DNA from: Tritrichomonas foetus
Lineage: Eukaryota; Parabasalia; Tritrichomonadida; Tritrichomonadidae
Direction: 5' to 3'
DNA: 31,603 nt
NCBI GenBank assembly: GCA_001839685.1
Contig: MLAK01001133.1
Coordinates: 1 to 31,603 of the forward strand
Shown: one piece after another, positions 18,873 to 27,062 of the stretch
Layout: each line of letters begins with the position of its first letter
Position numbering within the stretch: position 1 is the stretch's first letter
Made by a program: the position numbers and the translations under genes
The notes under the pieces: model-generated
What the model saw: the letters and a program-made list of their open reading frames with translations, nothing else
The model's database searches: none
What the model was told of the DNA's origin: nothing

Positions 18873-20003
18873 TTATGGTATTGCTCTTTTTCTTACAAGT
18901 AAAAATGGAAGTTCAGGAACCGATTGTTTCCTTGTTATTTCTTTAATTTGATTAGCATTATTTGACTTTCTATGATTTTTATTGAGAAGCATAAAGCCAG
19001 CTCTTGCCATAGTTTTTGTTCCTGGTGATGGATAAAGAATTGGCGAAGATTCAGGTCTGTCTTTAAATTCATCATGAGAACTATCAAGAGTGATTCTAGA
19101 AACTGTTGGAGTTGATTCAAGTGTATGAACAATTTTCTTATTAGATTTAAAGTTTCCAATTGTCAAATTATGCAGAGTTATTCGTTGATTTGGATCAACA
19201 ACAATCATCAGTGAAATGATTTCTAATATATCATTAGGTAAGTCACATTTAAAATCAATTTTTCCACTTGTTATTTGATTAACTGTAAGGAAAACATTCT
19301 TTTTGTCCCATGGAACAGAATTAGTCATAATGAAAAATAAAATCACGCCTAAAGACCAAACGTCAGCCGATTGTGATGGTTGTGTAGAATGGGTAAAAAA
19401 TTCAGGGGCAAGAAAAGCTAAATCAAATGTGTTTGGTGAATGACTTAGAATATCAAAATCAGGAGATGGTGTATAAATATCAGTAATTAAAATGTATTGA
19501 TTGTTAATTAAAAACAAATTGTTTGGTCTGATCAAAGTTGGATAGATATGATGTGAATGAAGATGAGCGAAAGTTCTAATAACAATCTTCCACATTGCCA
19601 TTTTTGCATTATAATCTACATTTTCTATACCAGATGTTGTGTTATTTTGGCTGAAAAGTTTTGGAAATTTACCAACTTGATTATTTTCTTCTATGTTTAA
19701 TAAACTAGTTTCAACCTGAACTAAAGATGGCGATTCAATATAACTCCTTATTAATACAACAAAATCTGATTCTTCAATGATGTTGGTATATGGTACAATA
19801 AATGGTGAATTGATTGATCCAATATGGTACTGACGCTCAATAAATCTTTGGACTGCAGTTGAATTTCCAATCTTTGATTTTAAAGCAATTTTGCATATTT
19901 TAAGTGTGTTTGATGATTTCTCTTGTACTAAATATGTTGGTCCAAAGAATCCATTATCTAATGATTTTACAAAGTCGTATCCAGTTGGTTCGTATGCTTT
20001 CAT
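18873..20003 (-). CDS. Pseudokinase (protein kinase fold lacking catalytic Asp)
   Basis: 376 residues with a kinase-like fold but lost catalytic motifs. The glycine loop is reduced to NGFFGPTY (17-24), and the ATP lysine survives as K38 in LKICKI. The HRD motif is replaced: IYPTLIRPNNLFL (153-165) aligns with the catalytic loop and puts Leu157 where the base Asp should be, keeping only N162. DFG reads DIY (175-177). The C-lobe is well preserved: LAPEFF with APE at 199-201, and ADVWSLGVILFF (213-224). Substrate phosphorylation is therefore unlikely; a regulatory or scaffold role is inferred. It may still bind nucleotide through K38 and D175. An insert of about 30 residues (about 100-128) sits before helix E. 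The 100-residue tail is Ser/Thr-rich and basic. The ATG at 20003 gives the natural N-terminus. It is convergent with one active kinase and divergent from another. Confidence 0.92.
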   Translation of the reverse strand: MKAYEPTGYDFVKSLDNGFFGPTYLVQEKSSNTLKICKIALKSKIGNSTAVQRFIERQYHIGSINSPFIVPYTNIIEESDFVVLIRSYIESPSLVQVETSLLNIEENNQVGKFPKLFSQNNTTSGIENVDYNAKMAMWKIVIRTFAHLHSHHIYPTLIRPNNLFLINNQYILITDIYTPSPDFDILSHSPNTFDLAFLAPEFFTHSTQPSQSADVWSLGVILFFIMTNSVPWDKKNVFLTVNQITSGKIDFKCDLPNDILEIISLMIVVDPNQRITLHNLTIGNFKSNKKIVHTLESTPTVSRITLDSSHDEFKDRPESSPILYPSPGTKTMARAGFMLLNKNHRKSNNANQIKEITRKQSVPELPFLLVRKRAIP

Positions 20004-21366
20004 TCGTGATTGTATTTTTATGAAAAAATTAAGTTATTTTTATTTTCTTTTTTATTTAAAGTTGTCTCTTTTTCACAGCTATTTTATTCAATATTGAAAT
20101 GAATATGTAAAACATATGAAATCATTATTTTTTTCATATGAATTGAATAAATTTATCTCGCAGTTCTGAAGGTCTTCCAATTCTGTCCTCACAGAAAAAA
20201 ATGGTGCAATTCAAAAGCAAATATATTTTTATTGAAACAGAAAAGGAATTGATTCATGTTCTCAATCATAAGAAAAGTAGTAATCAAACTCAAATAATCT
20301 TCATAAAGATTTTATTCGAAAAAAGTTTTCCAGTTGATAGAACTATAATGTATTTATATTATTAATAAAATGAAGAAAATAATATCTATAAAAAAAGATT
20401 TCGATCGAAAGTTTCTATACAACACGAAATTTAAAATTTATTCTGAATGTATAAAAATATGATGAAAATCCAATTAATCTCAAGAATAATCATTATCATA
20501 GATGTCTTCTTGTTTATTAAATTAAAACCAAAACAAACCAAAAAATAATTTCGCATGTCAATCGAAGTGATTGTCAAATGATTTCCACAATAGAAAAACG
20601 TTCATTTCATCTTCCTCAAATATGAATGATTCACTAAGTTAACTCAATGAAAATCATTAAAGATTTGAAAAATACAAATAGACACAATTACCCTGAATAA
20701 TAAGAAATTGATCTAATAAATATTATATAATACAAACAATAATATGTCATCACCATGAAGAAAAAGACCTTAATTAAAGGATCATAATAAAAGTAAAAAT
20801 GTTTATTAAAAAGTGTTGAGACATAGAAAATGTATTGGAAATCAAATCATTTTGAAAATCTAACGTTTTTATATTCCTCATCTTCACATCAAATTTCTAA
20901 TGAATAAAAAAGTTATGTGACATCAGAAACTTAGCAAATTAATTTTGAAGACCAGAAATACATTTTCGTTTTAGATCCAAGATGAAATTTATGAGGAATA
21001 AACTTTCTATCATAGGAGATGAAATGAACTTTTAGTATATTCGAATGATTTTTTAGAAGATTGATTCATCATTGGTGTCATTTTCCTCCATTATTAAATT
21101 GTGAGTCTGTCAATTTTCTGAGATAGAAATTTAGGTATTCTCATTATTTAAATAATATCAAAAAATATTAAAAGAATTTTTCTCATATTGAATAAGAAAA
21201 ATCAATTTCTTCAGAAAAACAATCATTTTGGCTCACAAAATATTCTATTCAAATTTTTTGCTTATGAATTTCAGATGTCGTATTCAATAACATATTGAAA
21301 AATAGAATTTGCTTTGGTCATTCAAGTATTCATTCAAAAGTATTCAATCATAAACCCAAACTATAC
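20004..21366. other. Divergent intergenic region between pseudokinase and kinase genes
   Basis: 1.36 kb of AT-rich sequence expected to hold both promoters. A 9-bp perfect stem-loop, CATATGAAA at 20113-20121 and TTTCATATG at 20132-20140, lies about 110 bases before the pseudokinase start. Three TCAY(A/T) motifs at 21318-21352 precede the kinase ATG. No gene was recognised. Confidence 0.5.
21330..21352 (+). promoter_or_regulatory. Candidate initiator motifs of the CAMK-like kinase gene
   Basis: TCATT at 21330-21334 and TCATA at 21348-21352 match the trichomonad initiator; their A residues are 35 and 17 bases before the ATG at 21367. They support that ATG over the upstream TTG that opens the frame at 21295. 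Confidence 0.35.
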
Positions 21367-22548
21367 ATGAATCGAGAAATGCCTGAATCTTATGAAGCGA
21401 TAAGAAGGTTAGGTAGAGGTTCTTTTGCAGATGTCTGGCTTGCTACACACAAAAAAACGAATCAACAAGTCGCTATTAAAATAATCGATAAGATATCTAC
21501 AAAAAATGACGATCACGCAAAATTGAAGATAGAAAAAGAAATAAACATTATGAAGGAAGTTAATCATCCAAACATAGTAACATTATTTGATGTAGAAGAA
21601 AATGATGAATGTTATTTTTTGATCATGGAATATTTATCAGGTGGCACGCTCATTGAGAAACTTGAGAATATTTGTAAAATTCATAATAATAATAGTGAAA
21701 AAAGTGAATGTTCTAATCTTCTTGAAGACAAAAGTCTCAAAGAAAATTCAAAATGTCAAATCAATATTTTGAATGAAAACAAGATGACACGAAGGAATTT
21801 GAATAGCAATAATACTGAAAAATTGTCAGAAATTGTCACCAAAAAAGTGATTTATCAAGTACTGAAAGCATTAGAATATCTTCATGAAACATGTCATATT
21901 GTTCATCGTGACTTAAAATGTGAGAATATTATGTTTGATGAATTTGGGAATGCCAAAATAATTGATTTTGGATTGAGCACATTTTTTTCTGAAGATTCGC
22001 CACTTTTATCAACAAAATGTGGATCACCAGCTTTTGCATCACCTGAAATGCTCCTTGGAAGAAAATATACAAAAATGGTTGATGTGTGGTCGTGTGGAAT
22101 TCTTGCATTTGCACTTTTGTATGGAAAATTTCCATTTTTTGATGAGGATTTGGGACAAATGTTATCAAAAATTGTATATGAGAATCTTGAATTTCCAAAT
22201 TTAAATGAGAATAATAATGTTAATAATGATTTTTGTGAAGTTTCACCAATGGCAAAGAATTTAATTGCACGAATGCTTTGTAAAAACCCACATGAAAGAA
22301 TAAAAATTGAAGAAGCACTCAGACATCCGTGGTTTAGTGATATCAAGAATTCTATGAATGATGATGAAGTTGAATACAGAAATGGTTGTGAAATGATGAA
22401 TGCAACAGAAAGAATTTCTGAATGGAAGAAAAGAATCATGCATATAGCAGAATATTCTAACCCTAAAGAAACCAACAAAATCCAAAAATCTGAACAGCCT
22501 TTAACCAAACCAAAAGTAATATCACCCAATGTGATTCGAAGACGCTAA
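21367..22548 (+). CDS. CAMK/SNF1-like Ser/Thr protein kinase
   Basis: A fully equipped kinase of 393 residues from ATG 21367. Motifs: glycine loop GRGSFADVW (16-24), VAIK with K38, E58, catalytic loop VHRDLKCEN (HRD 180-182, N187), DFG 200-202, CGSPAFASPE ending with SPE at 225-227, DVWSCGILAF, and HPWF closing the domain near 320-323. GSPAFASPE and the HPWF end point to the CAMK/AMPK-like group. A hydrophilic insert of about 50 residues (101-152) rich in Asn, Glu, Lys and Ser separates the hinge from helix E. The 65-residue tail is charged and without UBA or calmodulin-binding features that I can identify. The frame is open back to 21295 but only with TTG, so the ATG is chosen. The stop TAA overlaps TAAA, as in many trichomonad mRNAs. 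Target unknown. Confidence 0.95.
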   Translation: MNREMPESYEAIRRLGRGSFADVWLATHKKTNQQVAIKIIDKISTKNDDHAKLKIEKEINIMKEVNHPNIVTLFDVEENDECYFLIMEYLSGGTLIEKLENICKIHNNNSEKSECSNLLEDKSLKENSKCQINILNENKMTRRNLNSNNTEKLSEIVTKKVIYQVLKALEYLHETCHIVHRDLKCENIMFDEFGNAKIIDFGLSTFFSEDSPLLSTKCGSPAFASPEMLLGRKYTKMVDVWSCGILAFALLYGKFPFFDEDLGQMLSKIVYENLEFPNLNENNNVNNDFCEVSPMAKNLIARMLCKNPHERIKIEEALRHPWFSDIKNSMNDDEVEYRNGCEMMNATERISEWKKRIMHIAEYSNPKETNKIQKSEQPLTKPKVISPNVIRRR

Positions 22549-22885
22549 ATCTCAAACAAATTGTTTGAAACAATTTTTGTTTGTATTGCAATTATATATT
22601 ATACAATAGAATTATAAATAAAAATATCTTAAACAATCATTAAAATGGTCTTTTTTTTCCTTCATAGGCTTTAACTTCCCGACAACGGAATAATTTTAAT
22701 TTTTCTTTGTCTTTTTGGAATATTTTGGTCATAGTGATGAATTAATTCTTTCATTGGGTTTAAAATAACATTCAAATAAAAAACTTTGGAAGAAAATGTT
22801 GAAGAGGAAAAGAGAAATAGAAAAAGAGAGCTCTATTTATAAAAACATATTCTATTGTTCTAACTCGTATGAATTATGAACACAT
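22549..22885. other. Convergent AT-rich spacer
   Basis: 337 bases between two convergent genes; it contains their 3' UTRs. A purine-rich stretch around 22788-22833 is the only feature of note. Confidence 0.5.
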
Positions 22886-24388
22886 TTAATCTGATTCGAA
22901 GTCAGAATTGAAATCTGAATCAAAATCATCATCGAGTTTATCTCTTTTGTCATTTTCTTCATCTAAGTCATCCTCGACTGTAATATCTTTCTTATCACTC
23001 GCTGAGCTTCCAAGAAGGGCATCACCAAGTCTTTTACATTCAATTTCATGTTTTCCATCTTCATTAAAGCTTTTTTCGCTTTCACCTTCACCTTTATCCA
23101 ATTCGCTTCGATCAGATTCACTTTTATCCAAATCATTTTTATCGAATTCACTTTTATCCAATTCATTTTTATCAGATTCACTTTTATCCAATTCGCTTTT
23201 ATCAGATTCATTTTCATTATCATGGTGATTTTCATTCTTGCTCTTATGTTGAGCTTCTTCATGTTTTTTGTTTCCATTTTCACTTTCGCTTTGATTCTTT
23301 GTATTTTCATCACTGTTTTGTTCGTTTGTGTTGTCATCAGAGTCAGATGATGATATTTCTTCTTTCGCCTCTGACACAAAAGTAATGAGGTTCCAATTTT
23401 CTTCATTATTATCACTCTTAGTATTTCTCTGGCTTCGAAGCATTTCTTCGGCTTGTTCTCTTTGTTTTTGATGTCTTTTCTTCATCATCTGGCGGAATTT
23501 TTGCCTTTCTCTTCTCTCCCTATCTTCTGCTGCTCTTCTCCCACTTTTTGTGAGAGTTGCTTCAATTTTCTGTGTCTGGAAAGCATCTCTCTTTTTGGCC
23601 ATTTCCCTTTCGATGTTCCCTCTTCTGTGCTTTAAAATTTGAAGTTGATGAAGTAAGTTATTTCGTTTCAATTCCAGTTCTTCTGGCAAAACCATCGGAA
23701 ATTGTAGTTGTTCACATTCAAACTCAAGAGATTTCTCTTCAATTTTCAAATTTTTTAATCGATTTTGGTGTTCTTGAATTTTTCTTTTGTTTTTATAAAA
23801 CTTTTTCTGTTTTTGTATGGTCGGACCATTCAATTCATCTAATGTTTCATCAAATTTTTGAAGTACTCTATTCAATTCTTTTTCGGCTTTTTGATTATTA
23901 ATTTTTTGCATGGACATATATACACTCAAATCGTGTTCGTTTTGCTCTGAATAATACGAACTTAGAAATTGTTTCTGAGTTTCCAATTCAATTTCTTCAC
24001 TCGAAATCTCTGAAATTTGTTTTGTAAAATAGAGAACTCGTTCTTCCTGTTCTGCTTCACTTCGTCTGTCCAAGAAAATTTTATCTTCTTCTATTTTTTC
24101 TTTTGTCATATTTTCGACCTCTTTTTGTTTCATGAAAAATAAATTTTTCAAGTCATCATTTTCGTTTCTGATTTTCTGAATTTCAAGCGTTAAATCAAAC
24201 TTCTGCTTAATTAGAAGCTGTTTTTCTTCATAGTTTGCATCACCGAAATATTTTTTATTTATCAATTTTGGATTTCTTGTTCCGTAAAAATTTCTTGGCG
24301 ATTTTGTGAAAGTTACGCGTGGTGTCACTGGTGTGGATGGGCTGATGAAGGGGAGTTTTAATGGTGGAACGACTTTTTGATGATTCAA
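22886..24388 (-). CDS. Charged coiled-coil protein with pentapeptide repeats; start uncertain
   Basis: I do not recognise the family. The open frame encodes up to 500 residues. A Pro/Ser/Thr-rich head (PPLKLPFISPSTPVTPR) is followed by long charged coiled-coil helices from about 52 to 325. An acidic Ser/Asp/Glu-rich tail then includes about nine DKSEL-type pentapeptides (about 391-435), and the protein ends FDSDFNSDFESD. A cytoskeletal or scaffold role is likely from architecture alone. The start is a problem: the frame opens at TTG 24388 with no in-frame ATG before a stop, and the first in-frame ATG is at 24133 (415 residues), well inside the coiled coil. The 85 residues before it look like genuine coding sequence. 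An ATG in the adjacent frame (24416, MNLPFIF) would join after a one-base shift. An indel, a missed intron or decay could explain this. The C-terminal acidic part is the least conserved type of sequence. Confidence 0.8.
   Translation of the reverse strand: MNHQKVVPPLKLPFISPSTPVTPRVTFTKSPRNFYGTRNPKLINKKYFGDANYEEKQLLIKQKFDLTLEIQKIRNENDDLKNLFFMKQKEVENMTKEKIEEDKIFLDRRSEAEQEERVLYFTKQISEISSEEIELETQKQFLSSYYSEQNEHDLSVYMSMQKINNQKAEKELNRVLQKFDETLDELNGPTIQKQKKFYKNKRKIQEHQNRLKNLKIEEKSLEFECEQLQFPMVLPEELELKRNNLLHQLQILKHRRGNIEREMAKKRDAFQTQKIEATLTKSGRRAAEDRERRERQKFRQMMKKRHQKQREQAEEMLRSQRNTKSDNNEENWNLITFVSEAKEEISSSDSDDNTNEQNSDENTKNQSESENGNKKHEEAQHKSKNENHHDNENESDKSELDKSESDKNELDKSEFDKNDLDKSESDRSELDKGEGESEKSFNEDGKHEIECKRLGDALLGSSASDKKDITVEDDLDEENDKRDKLDDDFDSDFNSDFESD
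23083..23217 (-). repeat. In-frame 15-bp repeat encoding DKSEL-like pentapeptides
   Basis: About nine 15-bp units inside the coiled-coil gene code for DKSEL, DKSES, DKNEL, DKSEF, DKNDL, DRSEL and DKGEG in series. The unit keeps the reading frame, so copy number can change without frameshift. It is an acidic/basic alternating, probably disordered segment. Confidence 0.9.
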
Positions 24389-24692
24389 TTTTGACGAAAA
24401 TAAATGGCAAATTCATTTTTTTAAAAAAATTGCAGATGACAAAAAGATTTTGTCTCAAAAAAATAAACGGTGAAAATCGAATTCAATATATCATCATTTT
24501 CTTTCAAATTTTCAATATAAAATGTCACTTTCATAAAAATAATTATATCTTAATCAATAATGTTTATAATTAATTCTTTTGTTGAAATTACGATATTAAA
24601 ACTCCTTAATAATCTATTTGTTGATGAAAATTCGTAATAGATTTCGAAATCATGAATAACGAAGAAAAACCACTTTTTTGTACGTTAAAAAT
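24389..24692. other. Short divergent spacer
   Basis: About 300 bases between divergent genes. The stretch 24389-24416 may belong to the coiled-coil gene if its true start is the ATG at 24416 in the neighbouring frame. Nothing else was recognised. Confidence 0.45.
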
Positions 24693-25184
24693 ATGATTCA
24701 CGCCGAGTTTTCTGATGTCCGTGAGCCAAGGAAGACATCAATGTTAAGTCATGCCAAACTTCTTCTCAATCATGATCACCAGCAATCGCAACTACCACAG
24801 CATTCTCAACCTATTCCAGAAAAGTTTTCTCCATCACTTTCATGTGTCAAAGTATTGAATAATTCGCCTGTTAAATTAGTTGGCCGGCCAGATTTCTTCA
24901 CAAACGGTTCACCTCAAATTTCTCCAAGTAAACACGAGTATATTCCAGCTGCAGTTTCAATGAAACCAAGGTCACCATATTCTCGAAAGAGAGCAGAACC
25001 AAAGCCAACACAAATTGTTGAAAACCCAATTGATATTAAATCGGCCAAATTACTTCTGAAAAAAATCAAAAAAGAAAAATCGAACTTCAACACAAGAAAC
25101 ATTGTTCGAGATGAAAAAGGGCAAATTGTAACAGTACCAAACATGTGGAAAATTTCCACCGTCAGTAATAATATAAGTGTGTGA
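24693..25184 (+). CDS. Hypothetical protein, Ser/Pro-rich and basic
   Basis: An unrecognised 163-residue protein, from the first ATG of the frame (MIHAEFSDVREPRK); the five codons before it begin with TTG and are ignored. Residues 20-115 are rich in Pro, Ser, Gln and His, with SP motifs (NSPVK, GSPQISPSK, PRSPYSRKR) that are typical sites for proline-directed kinases. A short helix with LLLKKIKKEKS (about 120-130) follows, and then TRNIVRDEKGQIVTVPNMWKI, which is less repetitive and may be a conserved short motif. No signal peptide or membrane segment is visible. Its codon use and composition differ from the spacers, which supports coding. It is followed after about 280 bases by another small plus-strand gene. 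Function unknown; a kinase substrate or adaptor would fit but is only a guess. Confidence 0.75.
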   Translation: MIHAEFSDVREPRKTSMLSHAKLLLNHDHQQSQLPQHSQPIPEKFSPSLSCVKVLNNSPVKLVGRPDFFTNGSPQISPSKHEYIPAAVSMKPRSPYSRKRAEPKPTQIVENPIDIKSAKLLLKKIKKEKSNFNTRNIVRDEKGQIVTVPNMWKISTVSNNISV

Positions 25185-25447
25185 ATTCTTTATTCTCTTC
25201 TATTATAAAATATTATATATAATCTTCAGTCTTTTATTCTTTCTATGTCTAGAACTGTCGCTGATCTTAAAACAATTCAATGAAAAAGTATAAAATTATT
25301 GCAGAAGATGATCATGGGCAAAATTTTTACTAAATGCCAATCAAATTCAGAATGACTTTCTATTAAACCTCTCAAAATTTCAATAAAAATTAATGACGCA
25401 CTTTTTTATCAATCGAAATTCTCTGCTAAAATTTTTCTGAATTCATC

Positions 25448-25452
25448 TCATT
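25448..25452 (+). promoter_or_regulatory. Possible initiator (TCATT) of the gene at 25463
   Basis: TCATT is followed by a T-run, with its A 13 bases before the ATG. Position and sequence both fit a trichomonad initiator with a very short leader. Confidence 0.4.
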
Positions 25453-25462
25453 TTTTTTATTC

Positions 25463-26176
25463 ATGACAACTTGCGTCAACCTAGCACAAAAGTACTTTTA
25501 TACAGGTTTCACTGCTTTCCAAAAAGCAATGGAAGCCCAAAAAAACAACGATCGTCAAAAAGCAATGAATCATTTCAAAGATGCCATCAAGAACATTAAT
25601 TTAGCGATGAGACAGCCGCAACAACATTCAACAAATTTAGAAGTATGTCGAAAGATTCTAAACTATAGTCAATACATGATGAATCAAGCAAGTCAAAATT
25701 TGCGAGAATCTTCTTTCTTACATTTAAATCAAGCAAAACCGAATTTATCAATGCCAAATATTTTAAATACATCTGAACATTTTGAATTACATCACAAACC
25801 TGAAACAATAAGACCAAATAATTTCACTCAAACAGCGCCTTTATTTTCTAATGATTTGATTGTTAATTATAGAGTTTCCGATGAAAATCACTCACGAAAA
25901 TTTTTGCACTTAGGAAATGATGAAGTCGTTCCACAATATATGATGGGGAAAGCAATGATATTTTTTAATAATGGAAATAAAGCATTTAGCGCATATTTTG
26001 CAGAAACTGATCGAAAGAAAAAGACAGAGCTCTTACAAAAAGTGATAAAATTATTTTCTTTTGCTTTAAATGAAACAGAAAATCCATTACCGGGAGACAA
26101 ACGAAAAGAAGCAGAAGCCATCCTGAATATGGCACGTGAAGAAGAATGCATGTATCCAATAGGCTTTTATTCCTAA
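25463..26176 (+). CDS. Hypothetical helical protein with MIT/TPR-like segments
   Basis: 237 residues from an ATG with a well-placed initiator-like motif. Residues 7-50 (QKYFYTGFTAFQKAMEAQ, then RQKAMNHFKDAIKNINLAM) form a helical hairpin with the alternating small/aromatic pattern of MIT or TPR modules. A similar segment, MGKAMIFFNNGNKAFSAYF with KVIKLFSFALNE (about 161-205), appears near the C-terminus. The linker between (about 85-150) is polar and poorly ordered in appearance. MIT domains bind ESCRT-III tails and TPRs bind peptide partners, so an adaptor role is plausible, but neither family is certain by eye. There is no catalytic motif, signal peptide or membrane segment. It ends in TAA. 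Confidence 0.82.
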   Translation: MTTCVNLAQKYFYTGFTAFQKAMEAQKNNDRQKAMNHFKDAIKNINLAMRQPQQHSTNLEVCRKILNYSQYMMNQASQNLRESSFLHLNQAKPNLSMPNILNTSEHFELHHKPETIRPNNFTQTAPLFSNDLIVNYRVSDENHSRKFLHLGNDEVVPQYMMGKAMIFFNNGNKAFSAYFAETDRKKKTELLQKVIKLFSFALNETENPLPGDKRKEAEAILNMAREEECMYPIGFYS

Positions 26177-26872
26177 TTTAGATTTTGATTTTCTCTTCAC
26201 CTTTTGATAAATAGGCATACATGACTTTTAAGTAATGGACGATAGAGTCTTTCAAATAATGTGACATATTTGTGAATTTTCACTAAAATCATTCTGTTCA
26301 AGGTGAAATTGAATAAAAAGAGAAATTTGAAATAATTCTGAAAGCAATTTGACTAACCAAGTTCAATCTTTATGGGTAAAGAATCATTGTCGAGCAAAAA
26401 GCGGTTTTTATTATTTGTCTTTTTTGCATTAAGGAAATGACTAATTTTGATATAAAATTGATACAGACAGCTTTGAAAATTTAGCTGATAAATTCCCGAA
26501 AATGAATTCTCAAAAGTTAGAGTTATTTTCAAAAATTGTTAGTAAATAACAAAGTATTACTTTTTCATTGTGTACAAGAAGAGAAAGCAAAATATGAAGC
26601 CTTTTCAATAAAAATGAGAATGATATTCTTAAGTAACATCGAATTATACGTGAGTTCATATTGATTATTAACTCACCCTAAGTCATCACTATGGAATCAA
26701 AAACATAATGCGTATTTGGATTCTTCATGAATTTTATTAAAAAGAATTTTGGTAATTTCCACCAACAGAAGTATATTGAAACTCAGAAAACCCTTGATTT
26801 GCTATTCATGAAATAAAGGAGATTTATAACATTTTGTATTTATTGAAAAACTCTATTCATTTATTCATTCAT
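26177..26872. other. Convergent AT-rich intergenic region
   Basis: Spacer of nearly 700 bases between the MIT/TPR-like gene and the decayed 3' end of the ankyrin gene. An ACTAACC near 26353 is not an intron end. A tetranucleotide ATTC run lies at its right end. No gene was recognised. Confidence 0.5.
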
Positions 26873-26878
26873 TCATTT
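26855..26878. repeat. Short ATTC tetranucleotide repeat
   Basis: ATTCATTTATTCATTCATTC followed by ATTT. The minus-strand stop TGA of the ankyrin remnant (26873-26875) lies within it. Confidence 0.85.
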
Positions 26879-27062
26879 ACCTTTTAAGAGTACGGCAACA
26901 TTTTCGAAGCCCTTTTCTGTCGCATAGTCCAAAGCAGTCTTATTAAAAAGAAATTTCAACACCTTCACTATCAGCAATCGTAATATCTGCATCACCATGT
27001 CCTAACAGTAAATTCACAGCTTCAATAGAGCCATTTTGTGCGGCAAAATGTAATGGGGTTCG
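26873..27062 (-). pseudogene. Out-of-frame ankyrin repeat remnants of the upstream ankyrin gene
   Basis: On the minus strand, 27062-26946 reads RTPLHFAAQNGSIEAVNLLL and onward to ADSEG, a nearly perfect ankyrin repeat. Its frame is shifted relative to the open frame ending at 27022. It runs into TAA at 26945-26943. A further half repeat, NKTALDYATEKGFENVAVLL, is read in a third frame at 26944-26873 and ends in TGA. The joins contain about 40 and about 19 extra bases compared with the spacing normal for ankyrin repeats. This is the original C-terminus of the gene at 27022-28590, now disconnected by two small insertions. Confidence 0.85.

Noticed and set aside
22908..23350. Long open stretches opposite the coiled-coil gene (Ser/Leu- or Phe/Ile-rich)
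   Set aside because: They are mirror images of the 15-bp DKSEL repeats and biased codons of the real gene on the minus strand.
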